Source of the DNA: JBKEAJ01 sp047974415
GTDB lineage: Bacteria > Bacteroidota > Bacteroidia > Bacteroidales > Prolixibacteraceae
Direction of reading: 5' to 3'
NCBI GenBank assembly: GCA_047974415.1
Contig: JBKECH010000057.1
Location: 1-64,000, forward strand
DNA length: 64,000 nt
The position numbers and the translations under genes were made by a program. Shown here one piece after another: positions 52,851 through 61,432 of this stretch; the first letter of the stretch is position 1; each line of letters starts with the position of its first letter. The notes beneath the pieces are model-generated. The model saw nothing but the letters and a program-made list of their open reading frames with translations. It was not told the DNA's origin and ran no database searches.

Positions 52851-53837
52851 GTGAAAAGATACATTGTAGATATTCTCGATGGAATGGCGAAAGGACTATT
52901 TTCGTCACTTATCGCAGGATTGATAATTACACAAATAGGCAAGCTTGTAAACATGGAGCAGGTGCTGATGATAGGCAAGTTTGCTCAATATCTTATGGGT
53001 CCAGCAATAGGTGTTGGTATTGCCCTTAAACGTGGGGCAAGGATGCACACGGTAATAGCGGCAGCTATTGTGGGCGCTTTGGGAGCAGGAACTTTCGATT
53101 TTGAAACCAATGCATTGAAGGTTGGAGAAGCAGTAGGGGCTCTTATTTCAGTGTTGTTGGCAGTAGAGGTAGGGAAATTAGTCGAGGGGCGAACGACCTT
53201 CGACTTGTTGTTGGTGCCTATATTGGTATCGTCTGTGGGAGGAGTTGTTGCACTGTTTATTGCGCCACCCATTTCTTCTTTCATGAATTCTGTCGGCGTA
53301 CTTATTAACAATATAACACTCATGCAACCAGTTCTTATGGGTATACTGCTAGGTCTTATTGTTGGAGCTTTATTAACACTGCCAATATCGTCGGCAGCCT
53401 TGTGTGTGTCTATTGGAATCGATGGTTTGGCAGCAGGAGCAGCCTTGGCGGGCTGTTGTGCGCAGATGATCGGTTTTGCCGTTATTAGTTATAGAGAAAA
53501 CAGACTGTCTGGCCTTCTATTGCAAGCTTTAGGCACATCAATGATACAGATTGGCAATATCGTAAAGAACTTCTGGGTATGGGTGCCAACACTCGTAGCC
53601 TCTGCCCTTGGAGGTTTGTTGGCAACAACTGTTTTTAAATTGCCTTCGACATCGCTAGGTGCAGGGATGGGGACAGCGGGACTTGTAGGACCTATTGCAA
53701 CGTTGGAGCTGGTTGGGGCAGAGAAGATCTTAGAAATGATCTTGTTATACATTCTTATTCCTGCGTTCCTCAGTTTTTTCGTTTATGTTTTTTTGTCAAA
53801 ATTGGGATGTATCAAACAAGGCGATTTAAAATTATAA
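52851..53837 (+). CDS. PTS EIIC-like membrane permease (EIIC_2 family)
   Basis: Integral membrane protein of about 329 residues with around ten helices. The pattern GxGxALKRGARMHTVIAAAIVG-like and NALKVGEAVGALISVLLAVE matches the EIIC_2 family of PTS permease-like proteins. No EIIA, EIIB, HPr or EI gene is in the window, and most Bacteroidota lack a working sugar PTS, so its transport mode and substrate are unknown. The start is GTG at 52851 or the TTG one codon before; no ATG is available. Its promoter is a perfect consensus match. Confidence 0.82.
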   Translation: MKRYIVDILDGMAKGLFSSLIAGLIITQIGKLVNMEQVLMIGKFAQYLMGPAIGVGIALKRGARMHTVIAAAIVGALGAGTFDFETNALKVGEAVGALISVLLAVEVGKLVEGRTTFDLLLVPILVSSVGGVVALFIAPPISSFMNSVGVLINNITLMQPVLMGILLGLIVGALLTLPISSAALCVSIGIDGLAAGAALAGCCAQMIGFAVISYRENRLSGLLLQALGTSMIQIGNIVKNFWVWVPTLVASALGGLLATTVFKLPSTSLGAGMGTAGLVGPIATLELVGAEKILEMILLYILIPAFLSFFVYVFLSKLGCIKQGDLKL

Positions 53838-53880
53838 AAATAAAATACCTTACTTTGTAAGGTCTAAAATATAATTGTAA

Positions 53881-54471
53881 GTGAGTTATAGTAAACATGA
53901 AGATTTCGACAAGCAGGTAACTGATGGTTTGGCGAAAGGGTACAAGAGAATATTAGAGTTGCTGGGTGAAAATCCCGACAGAGAGGGCTTGAAGAAGACT
54001 CCTGAGAGAGTTGCTAAATCATTGCAATTTTTGGTTCAAGGATATCAACAAGATCCAGAGGAGATTATAAAGTCTGCAATGTTTAAAGAAGATTATAATC
54101 AGATGGTTATAGTTAAAGATATAGAGATATTTTCTTTGTGCGAACATCATATGTTGCCATTTTATGGCAAAACGCATATAGGATATATCCCCAAAGGATA
54201 TATAACAGGACTTAGCAAGTTGGCACGAGTTGCTGATACATTGTCGCGTAGGTTGCAGGTGCAGGAGCGTCTTACAAGTCAAATAAAAGAGGCTATTCAG
54301 AATGCTCTTCATCCTCTGGGGGTGATTGTTGTTGTAGAGGCGCATCATATGTGTATGCAGATGCGAGGAGTGCAAAAACAGCATTCTCTTACTACAACTT
54401 CAGATTTTACGGGAGCTTTTGAAAGAGAAAGCACAAGGCAGGAATTTTTTAACTTGATACGACAGCAATAA
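53881..54471 (+). CDS. folE: GTP cyclohydrolase I
   Basis: Zinc enzyme that converts GTP to dihydroneopterin triphosphate, the first step of folate and biopterin synthesis. The zinc ligands are in SLCEHHMLPFYG and HHMCMQMRGV (Cys and His). NPDREGLKKTPERVAKSL is the N-terminal motif. 196 residues, the normal length. Starts at GTG 53881, right after an in-frame TAA. R1 copy 6 follows the stop. Confidence 0.97.
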   Translation: MSYSKHEDFDKQVTDGLAKGYKRILELLGENPDREGLKKTPERVAKSLQFLVQGYQQDPEEIIKSAMFKEDYNQMVIVKDIEIFSLCEHHMLPFYGKTHIGYIPKGYITGLSKLARVADTLSRRLQVQERLTSQIKEAIQNALHPLGVIVVVEAHHMCMQMRGVQKQHSLTTTSDFTGAFERESTRQEFFNLIRQQ

Positions 54472-54505
54472 TATTACTTTATTTTTGTTGTTCTTACTCA
54501 GAGTC

Positions 54506-54642
54506 CGTCTATAAAGTCCAATATCTGCGTTATGCTCACTTTGCGAATTAGTCATTTACACAAGTAAACTCCCTATTCACAAAGTTTGGCAAGCCTTGAT
54601 ATTTAACTTTATAGTCCAGACTCCCGACTTTATGGACAGACA
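54506..54642 (+). repeat. R1 palindromic repeat, copy 6 (full length)
   Basis: CGTCTATAAAGTCC at the left and GACTTTATGGACAGACA at the right, about 137 bp, very close in sequence to copy 2. It ends 18 nt before the start of the PorW/SprE-like gene, so its right arm may form part of that gene's leader. TAACTTTA at 54604-54611 is close to a -7 box. Confidence 0.9.
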
Positions 54643-54660
54643 TTACTTAAATTAGAAGCA

Positions 54661-57600
54661 TTGATTAAAAGGATTACAACATACAGCCTTACGGGACTCA
54701 TAGTATTTATTGTTATATTAGGGTGTTCGACAAAGAAAAATACTCGAATGTCGAGGGTATACAACAATATGACATCGGTATGGAATATCTATTTCAACGG
54801 CAAGGAGAATATGGATAAGTGCGAACAAAAGATTGAAGGTATGCCAGATGATTATCTTCATGAAATACCGTTGTTTAAATCTACAAGCGAAGTCGCTAGT
54901 CGCGCTATTTCTAGTGATGTGGAGTACACTATAGCGAAGGCAACAAAGCTAATAAAAAGCAAGTCGATAACAAAAAAGCCGAAAAGACGGAGTGGTCGAA
55001 TGACGCAGAAGTATAGGAGATTAGCATCTAGAGCGGAATATAACGAATGGGTTGATGATGCGCATATCCTGTTGGGGAAATCGTTCTACTACAAACATAA
55101 TTTTCTGTCGGCTTATGATTATTTCTCTTACGTTCTGACTAATTTTCCTGAGGACGAAACAGCTTTTGAAGCACATATATGGATGATGCGTTGCGATATA
55201 GAGCTAGATAGATATGCCGAAGCAGACGAGAAATTTAAATATCTTAACTCTGATGTTAATTTCCCAAAGAAATATGCTCCCGATTTATTATTAGCACAGG
55301 CAAGATCTATGCTCAAACAAGAAAACTCTAAAGAGGCCGAAGCGCTGATAGAAGAGGCTCTGGAGCTTAGAGGATTGTCAAAACAGCTTCGGGCTAGATT
55401 ACACTATATCCTAGCTCAGAAATGCGAAGCCTCGGATAGGGTCAGAGATGCTATAGAACATTTTGAGAAGGTGGAAAAATATAGCCAAAACTACACAATG
55501 ACATTCAATGCTAAACTCAGCGCACTGAGGCTTACGGGAGGAGAGGACTTGAACCTATTGTCAGAGCAGTTGCTAAAAATGCTGGATAAAGGCAAAAATA
55601 ATATTTTTCAGGATCAGGTGTATTTTGCACTTGGGAATATAGCAATGGAGCAGGACAAGAGAGATAAGGCCCTAGATTATTTCAAGAAATCTGTGGCAGT
55701 GAGTACCGATAATGACTATCAGTGTGCAACTTCGTGTATCAAGGTTGCAGAATTGTATTTTGATGATGAGAAATACGATAAATCATTTCAATACTACGAT
55801 AGTGCCGTGTTTGTGATGGATGAAAGTTTTGATGATTTCGATAAAATATATGCACGATATAACAATTTAGACAAGTTGGTCTCGGATATGCAGATTGTTG
55901 CAAGGCAAGATAGCCTTCAGAGCCTGGCGAATATGCCAGAGGCTGAGCTGTATGCGACAATCGACAAGCTCATTGCAATGCAGGCTGAGAAAGAGCAACA
56001 GATACAACAACTTGGTATTAACGCAGGGCTACAAAGGTTTAGCCCATTTGCTCAAAAGATAAATCAACCATTGGGAGCAACAAGCAATAATCAAAGGTAT
56101 TCATTTTATTTCTACAATCCGAATACTGTTGCCTATGGGAAAACTCAGTTCCAACAAGTGTGGGGACGTCGAAAGCTTGAAGACAATTGGCGCAGAACAG
56201 AAAGGCGAAGTGTATTAGTTTCAGAAGATGAGGTTGTTGAAGATTTAAATCGCGAGAATGACCCCAAAAAAATAGAATACTACCTTCAAAATATACCGCT
56301 GACAGATTCTCTGTTGCAACTGTCAGATAATATGATAATAAAAGCACTGAACGAGCAGGGTCAACTTTATGCAAATGAGTTTGAGAATTTTGACAGAGCT
56401 GTAAAAGTTTACAAAGAGCTTGTTAGTAGATTTCCGAACACAGAGGTGGAGCTCGAATCGATATTTGCCATATATCGCATAGCAGAGAAAGCCAGGAATG
56501 CCAAATTGCAAGAGGAATGCAGTAATATAATACTTTTGAAGTATGCAGATTCAAAATACGCTCAATATATAAAAGACCCAGAGTTTATTAGTAAACACGA
56601 GAAAAGGCTTGCTAACATAAACAAACTGTACAAACAAGTTCTATATCATTATGCCAACTCAGATTATTCCACAATTCCATTGCTGGTTAGCCAGATAATA
56701 GAGAATAGTCCAGAGCCTGATTTGGTTGCTAAGCTGAGATTTTTAGATGCCGTTTCCGAAGGGAAAAGAGGAGATTGGTTGAAATTACAGGAAAAATTAA
56801 GCGATTATGTCAAAAAATATCCAACGGAGGAAACTTCTGAACTAGCAATGAATATAATTGCTCTTATGCAGGACAGCACTTACACAAATTACGAGCGACT
56901 AGTGGCGTTGGGATATATTAATCATAAAATACAGAATAAAGAACTTTTGGGCTCGGGCGAATTGGGGCAAGACCCTTATGGAGGTAAGTACAGCTACGAC
57001 GAAGAGCTATTTCATTACTTTGTTTTGTCTTATCCAGCAGATACGTCAATCAACGAGAATCTTTTGAAATTCAATATAGCAAATTACAACATAGATAATT
57101 ATCCTAGGAACGATTTCGACATTGAAGAAGCGTGGCTAAATAGTACGACAAAAATGATATTGGTGAAACCAATTGAAAATAAGGTAGGGGCTTTAAAATA
57201 TTTTCATTCTATAATAAAAGATGAACAAATATATGAAGCTCTAGAAGGTGTGCAGTATATTAATTTTGTTATTTCGTCTTCAAACTACGACCAGATAATG
57301 GAGGAGCACGCATATACTGACTATTTAAAGTTTTTTGCAGGGAACTACAGTCGTTTCGTCGGAACAAACTTTAGCAAAGAGGATGTTGTCAAGGAGGAGC
57401 AGAAACTCATAAATGCCGAAAAAGACCGCGTAGAGACGGAGAAGGGCTCTTATGTTGAAGTAGATGCAACAAGTAAAGCTCATAAATACACAATAGATTT
57501 TGGCGGCGACAATTATTACGTAATTGCAATTAGTAACAAAGATTACAATACAAGCAACTTGAAAGGTGTGCTAGATGCTTATAACAAGAGTAATTATCAA

Positions 57601-58284
57601 GGGATAAAATGGAGCTATGAAGTAGCGAATTTTGATAATTATGTTTTGCTACTTACTAAGTCTATTAAGCCCTTGCCGAAAGCACTAACGTATTATAGAA
57701 CGATAATATCAGATCAAAATATATTAAACTATTTGACAGGGATGTCTTATAGGAATTTTATTATTTCTGAGGCGAATTGGAAGGTCTTAAAAGAGAATGA
57801 AAATGTAGACAAATATATGGATTTTTTTCAAACGGAGTGCCTTCCTCAGATTCCAGCTTCGATATCTACAACGGGTGTGGCTACGGTTGATATAGACTTG
57901 TCAAAAAATCCATATTCTTTCAAGAATGGTAATCATTATTTAGATATTGTTGTTCCTGCGACGGGTTTTGACGTTGATAATTTGGAAACAGTACTCAAAA
58001 TATTTAATATTGAGAAAAATGCGGACAAATCGCTGTCTGTGTCTGTTGACAAGTTGGATGACCTAAGGATTGTCGTAAAAATTGGGATGCTAAAGACAAA
58101 AGACGAAGCTCTTTATTATTTAAGGAAAATGATAAGAGAGAAGAGTATCAGAGACATTCTTATGTCCACAACGTTCAGGAATTTTGTGATAAGTACCGAG
58201 AATGATACTTTGTTCATGAAACGTAAAAATATCACGGAGTATATGGACTTCTATAAAGAAATGTACTTGAAAGATAGTCAGTAA
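54661..58284 (+). CDS. T9SS/gliding lipoprotein, PorW/SprE-like, with TPR repeats
   Basis: Lipoprotein of the PorW/SprE family needed for type IX secretion and gliding in other Bacteroidota. Starts at a TTG (54661); the lipobox is VILGC with the Cys at residue 21, and CSTKKNTRMSRVYNNMTSVW is the family's first motif. TPR-like helix pairs run through about residues 115-770. The C-terminus carries three successive copies of a module of about 115 residues (about 780-899, 951-1064 and 1091-1207). Each goes from a strand-rich stretch to a helix ending NFVIS...YxxFF. Related Bacteroidota TPR proteins usually show one such module, so three is notable. The 1207 residues exceed the better-known members. 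The gene is followed after 1 nt by the gldA-like gene. Confidence 0.85.
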   Translation: MIKRITTYSLTGLIVFIVILGCSTKKNTRMSRVYNNMTSVWNIYFNGKENMDKCEQKIEGMPDDYLHEIPLFKSTSEVASRAISSDVEYTIAKATKLIKSKSITKKPKRRSGRMTQKYRRLASRAEYNEWVDDAHILLGKSFYYKHNFLSAYDYFSYVLTNFPEDETAFEAHIWMMRCDIELDRYAEADEKFKYLNSDVNFPKKYAPDLLLAQARSMLKQENSKEAEALIEEALELRGLSKQLRARLHYILAQKCEASDRVRDAIEHFEKVEKYSQNYTMTFNAKLSALRLTGGEDLNLLSEQLLKMLDKGKNNIFQDQVYFALGNIAMEQDKRDKALDYFKKSVAVSTDNDYQCATSCIKVAELYFDDEKYDKSFQYYDSAVFVMDESFDDFDKIYARYNNLDKLVSDMQIVARQDSLQSLANMPEAELYATIDKLIAMQAEKEQQIQQLGINAGLQRFSPFAQKINQPLGATSNNQRYSFYFYNPNTVAYGKTQFQQVWGRRKLEDNWRRTERRSVLVSEDEVVEDLNRENDPKKIEYYLQNIPLTDSLLQLSDNMIIKALNEQGQLYANEFENFDRAVKVYKELVSRFPNTEVELESIFAIYRIAEKARNAKLQEECSNIILLKYADSKYAQYIKDPEFISKHEKRLANINKLYKQVLYHYANSDYSTIPLLVSQIIENSPEPDLVAKLRFLDAVSEGKRGDWLKLQEKLSDYVKKYPTEETSELAMNIIALMQDSTYTNYERLVALGYINHKIQNKELLGSGELGQDPYGGKYSYDEELFHYFVLSYPADTSINENLLKFNIANYNIDNYPRNDFDIEEAWLNSTTKMILVKPIENKVGALKYFHSIIKDEQIYEALEGVQYINFVISSSNYDQIMEEHAYTDYLKFFAGNYSRFVGTNFSKEDVVKEEQKLINAEKDRVETEKGSYVEVDATSKAHKYTIDFGGDNYYVIAISNKDYNTSNLKGVLDAYNKSNYQGIKWSYEVANFDNYVLLLTKSIKPLPKALTYYRTIISDQNILNYLTGMSYRNFIISEANWKVLKENENVDKYMDFFQTECLPQIPASISTTGVATVDIDLSKNPYSFKNGNHYLDIVVPATGFDVDNLETVLKIFNIEKNADKSLSVSVDKLDDLRIVVKIGMLKTKDEALYYLRKMIREKSIRDILMSTTFRNFVISTENDTLFMKRKNITEYMDFYKEMYLKDSQ

Positions 58285-58285
58285 G

Positions 58286-59179
58286 ATGTTATTAGAACTT
58301 GACAATATATCCAAGTCTTTTGGGGCTCAAATAGTCCTTTCTGATGTGTCGTTCTCAATTGATAAAGGAGAAGTAGTTGGCTTTTTAGGAACTAATGGTG
58401 CTGGGAAATCAACGACAATGCGAATAATAACAGGATTGATAAATGCAGATTGTGGCATTGTAAGGGTTATGGGAGAAGTGGTCGGAGAAAGTGGAGCTAA
58501 GTTGCGTAAGCATATTGGATATTTGCCGGAGCATAATCCTCTTTATACAGATTTGTACGTAAGGGAGTATCTTTCGTATGTTGCGGATAGTTATGGTGTG
58601 AAGGGTAAGAAAAAACGAATTGCCGAGTTAGTAGAAATGACTAAACTCACAACAGAACAAGGTAAAAAAATAGGAACCCTCTCTAAAGGCTATAAGCAAA
58701 GGCTGGGTCTTGCTCAGGCATTAATGAATAATCCTAAGGTGTTGATACTAGACGAGCCCATGTCGGGTCTAGACCCAAATCAATTGGAAGAAATGCGCAG
58801 CTTAATACGGCATCTTAGTATAGGGAAAACGGTGCTCTTGTCGTCGCATATTATGCAGGAAATAGAATACACTTGTTCCCGGGTCTTGATTATAAACAAA
58901 GGAAGCTTGGTGGCAGATAAAAGCATTGATAAGCTTGCCACCATGAAAAATAAAAAATATGTAGAAGTTGAGTTTCTAGATGAGCTATCGTTCGAAGAAG
59001 AAAACCTTTTTTTTCAGTTTGAAAGTATAAAGCAAGATGGTAGGCACTATGTGTTTGTTTCTGAGCGTGATATTAGATCAGAAGTGTTTAGAATAGCGTC
59101 TAGCAATAACTTGGTCATTTTAACCATGATGTTGCAAAAAGAATCTTTGGAGTCGTCTTTTAAGATTCTGACAAGTTAG
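58286..59179 (+). CDS. ABC transporter ATP-binding protein, GldA-like
   Basis: ATPase of an ABC exporter. Walker A GTNGAGKSTTM, Q-loop GYLPEHNPLYTDL, signature LSKGYKQRLGLAQALM, Walker B VLILDEPMSGLDP and H-loop SSHIMQEIEYTC are complete. DNISKSFGAQIVLSDVSFSI and the following motifs match GldA, the gliding motility ABC subunit. Its membrane partners (GldF/GldG) are not in the window. It starts 1 nt after the PorW/SprE-like gene, so the two are very likely cotranscribed. Confidence 0.85.
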   Translation: MLLELDNISKSFGAQIVLSDVSFSIDKGEVVGFLGTNGAGKSTTMRIITGLINADCGIVRVMGEVVGESGAKLRKHIGYLPEHNPLYTDLYVREYLSYVADSYGVKGKKKRIAELVEMTKLTTEQGKKIGTLSKGYKQRLGLAQALMNNPKVLILDEPMSGLDPNQLEEMRSLIRHLSIGKTVLLSSHIMQEIEYTCSRVLIINKGSLVADKSIDKLATMKNKKYVEVEFLDELSFEEENLFFQFESIKQDGRHYVFVSERDIRSEVFRIASSNNLVILTMMLQKESLESSFKILTS

Positions 59180-59240
59180 TCTTATTGTCTATATATCAGG
59201 CGTAAAAGGCTCTTTTTATTTTTTCGTAGAAACTAAGTAG

Positions 59241-59257
59241 TGTCTGTCTATAATGTC
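59241..59257 (+). repeat. R1 terminal fragment
   Basis: TGTCTGTCTATAATGTC matches an R1 outer end; the rest of the element is missing. Confidence 0.55.
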
Positions 59258-59336
59258 AATACAGATACATTGGATGGGATAGAAGCTCAAGGAGGTTTAT
59301 CTTCTAAAACGGGTGTTTTTAATTTAACCTATAAAA

Positions 59337-59963
59337 ATGAGCGAAAGAATAGTGATATTAGTCGATGGCGACTACCCAGCACATAGTTACTGTCGCAATA
59401 TGCTTAAAGAGAGCAAGGTCCTATGCTGCGATGGTGCTGCTGCCAAACTAATCAACGACGGAGTGAAACCCTATGCCATAGTTGGGGATATGGATTCTCT
59501 TTCGCCAAACTTGCAAGAAGAATATAAAGATATAGTTTATAAGGTGTCAGAGCAAGAAACGAATGACATGACTAAAGCTTTTACATGGGCATTGAAAAAT
59601 GGTTTTGATGATATTGTCTTTATGGGCATATCGGGTAAGCGTGAAGATCACTTTATTGCAAATGTGGCACTGTTGTGTAAGTATGCAGACGAAAATCCGA
59701 CAATTAGAATTGAAGCGCATGGGAGTTATGGTCGTTTTACAGCACTTGCAAGCGGCAAATATAAATTGCAAGTAGGCAAAAGCAAGGCAATCTCGATATT
59801 CGACTTTAAGGCAAAAGCAAAATTGTGGTCTCAAGGGCTTGAATATCAGCTAAACGGATTAACTTTGAACAATCTGAATGCAGGGACTCTTAACAAGTCT
59901 ATTCTTAATGAAATAGAGTTAGTGGTTGAGGGAGGAAACGTTTTAATTTATATTCCATATTGA
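59337..59963 (+). CDS. Thiamine pyrophosphokinase
   Basis: Transfers pyrophosphate from ATP to thiamine, making the active cofactor. VLCCDGAAAKLINDGVKPYA, IVGDMDSL, QETNDMTKAF and GISGKREDHFIANVALL are the thiamine diphosphokinase catalytic motifs. The C-terminal substrate-binding domain has GLEYQLNGLTL. 208 residues, the normal length. Often called thiN or tnr3-like. Confidence 0.93.
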   Translation: MSERIVILVDGDYPAHSYCRNMLKESKVLCCDGAAAKLINDGVKPYAIVGDMDSLSPNLQEEYKDIVYKVSEQETNDMTKAFTWALKNGFDDIVFMGISGKREDHFIANVALLCKYADENPTIRIEAHGSYGRFTALASGKYKLQVGKSKAISIFDFKAKAKLWSQGLEYQLNGLTLNNLNAGTLNKSILNEIELVVEGGNVLIYIPY

Positions 59964-59983
59964 TTTAATAAATTGGAATTGTG

Positions 59984-59991
59984 TAAATTTG
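59984..59991 (+). promoter_or_regulatory. Candidate -7 box for purN
   Basis: TAAATTTG matches TAnnTTTG and lies 40 nt before the ATG. Confidence 0.5.
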
Positions 59992-60031
59992 TCGCTAGAT
60001 ATTATTAAGATATGCCCAATGATAAAATAGA

Positions 60032-60598
60032 ATGAAAATAGCAGTACTAGTCTCAGGAAATGGCAGTAACCTTCAAGCAATAATTGATTCTGTAGAATCT
60101 AAATATTTGAAAGATGTAGAGCTCGAAATAGTGCTTGCAGATCGAAAATGCTATGCCACAACAAGAGCAGAAGAGCATGGAGTAAAGCATTTAACCCTTT
60201 CGAGGAAAGATGATGCAATGTTTGATATAATTGACAATGAAACTGCAGAGTGCAATCTAATTGTGCTCGCTGGTTTTTTGTCTATCGTTCCCTCCGAATT
60301 TTGCAAAAAACACGAAAAAAAAATAATAAATTTGCACCCAGCTTTACTGCCGAAATACGGAGGTGTTGGTATGTATGGAGATAAGGTGCATAGAGCCGTT
60401 CTTGCTAATAATGAGAAAGAGACAGGAGCAACAGTTCACTATGTTACGGAAGGTGTTGACGAAGGTGAGGTGATACTTCAAGCATCCTTTCCACTTACAA
60501 AAAGCGACACAATAGATAGTATTAAAGAACGCTTGCATGGTGTCGAGCATCAGTTAATTGTAGAAGCGATAAAACAAATTTCAAAGGAAAACGTTTAA
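60032..60598 (+). CDS. purN: Phosphoribosylglycinamide formyltransferase
   Basis: Transfers a formyl group from 10-formyltetrahydrofolate to GAR in purine synthesis. VSGNGSNLQAIIDS, LAGFLSIVPSEF, NLHPALLPKYGGVGMYG and GATVHYVTEGVDEGEVILQ carry the catalytic Asn, His and Asp of the family. 188 residues, the normal length. The start is the ATG at 60032. Confidence 0.96.
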   Translation: MKIAVLVSGNGSNLQAIIDSVESKYLKDVELEIVLADRKCYATTRAEEHGVKHLTLSRKDDAMFDIIDNETAECNLIVLAGFLSIVPSEFCKKHEKKIINLHPALLPKYGGVGMYGDKVHRAVLANNEKETGATVHYVTEGVDEGEVILQASFPLTKSDTIDSIKERLHGVEHQLIVEAIKQISKENV

Positions 60599-60628
60599 CT
60601 AAAAAACATAATACAAACATTTTTATTT

Positions 60629-61069
60629 ATGAAGAAGATTGGATTTTTTACACCAGTATTGATTATTGCAGTGGTTGTACTTTTCAACTCATGTGGAACG
60701 AGCGCTAAACTTTCTAGTGTAGATGCATTAAATGGAGCATGGCAATTGACAGAGCTTAAGGACGGTGGCGACGAGTCGGTTCACACCAACGATATGTCTA
60801 CCATAGCATTCGACCTCGCAGGGAAAAAAGTTTCGGGTATTGCAGGGTGCAATAATTTTGTAGGAGGCTTTACCTCTGAGGAAGCTGGGAAACTTACTTT
60901 TGGCAAATTGGCACTTACTCGTAAGATGTGCATTGGCGATCTGAATGCTTTTGAAAACTTGTTTACAAAAAAACTGGAATTAGTAAACAAATTTGAGGTT
61001 AAGGACGATAACGCCTTGATTCTATACACAAGCGATAATTCCACTATAACTTACAAGAAAGTGCAATAA
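60629..61069 (+). CDS. META domain lipoprotein (HslJ-like)
   Basis: Envelope lipoprotein with a META domain; the family name comes from HslJ, but the function is unclear. The signal ends in LFNSC (lipid-bearing Cys at about residue 22). Domain motifs: LNGAWQLTELKDG, VSGIAGCNNFVGGF, LTFGKLALTRKMC and ALILYTSDNSTITYKKV. One META copy fills the protein. The Cys pair in GCNN and RKMC is typical of META domains. Confidence 0.92.
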   Translation: MKKIGFFTPVLIIAVVVLFNSCGTSAKLSSVDALNGAWQLTELKDGGDESVHTNDMSTIAFDLAGKKVSGIAGCNNFVGGFTSEEAGKLTFGKLALTRKMCIGDLNAFENLFTKKLELVNKFEVKDDNALILYTSDNSTITYKKVQ

Positions 61070-61186
61070 CTGCGTGCTTAATTAGTGCATTCTTGGTTCA
61101 TTGTCTGCATTGTGTGACCAGAGTTTGCGAATGCATGTCTAGTAATGAAAGTGAACATGCAGGAGTTTTGGATTTTAATTAGAGCT

Positions 61187-61269
61187 TGTCCATAATGTCG
61201 GGAGTCTGAGCTATAAAGTTAAATATCAAAGCTTACAAAGTGAGCATGGCGCAGATATTGAGTCTCATG
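61187..61269 (-). repeat. R1 repeat, copy 7 (inverted, with internal deletion)
   Basis: TGTCCATAATGTCGGGAGTC, then ATAAAGTTAAATATCAA, then CAAAGTGAGC and GCAGATATTG. The central hairpin has been lost. Confidence 0.75.
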
Positions 61270-61285
61270 GAAAGATTTACAACTA

Positions 61286-61310
61286 CCCCCTCTCGAAAAA
61301 GGGGGGGGCA
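61286..61310. terminator. Possible terminator hairpin
   Basis: CCCCC-TCTCGAAAAA-GGGGG, followed by a C and TTTTT on the plus strand. It lies over 200 nt past the META gene stop, which makes its role uncertain. Confidence 0.4.
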
Positions 61311-61396
61311 TTTTTGCATATAGATAATAAGTAAACCAAGCTTGGGAACTTTGGTGCAAGTGAATAAATTAAAAAAATAATTAGTCAAAATTAAGT

Positions 61397-61404
61397 TACA
61401 TTTG
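61397..61404 (+). promoter_or_regulatory. -7 box for the CarboxypepD-like gene
   Basis: TACATTTG matches TAnnTTTG and lies 28 nt before the ATG. Confidence 0.55.
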
Positions 61405-61432
61405 TAGGTAGAACTCAAGAAATATTGAACAC

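Noticed and set aside
3988..61269. R1 copies considered as a CRISPR array
   Set aside because: Copies are kilobases apart, in both orientations and internally palindromic; no regular spacers or cas genes are seen.
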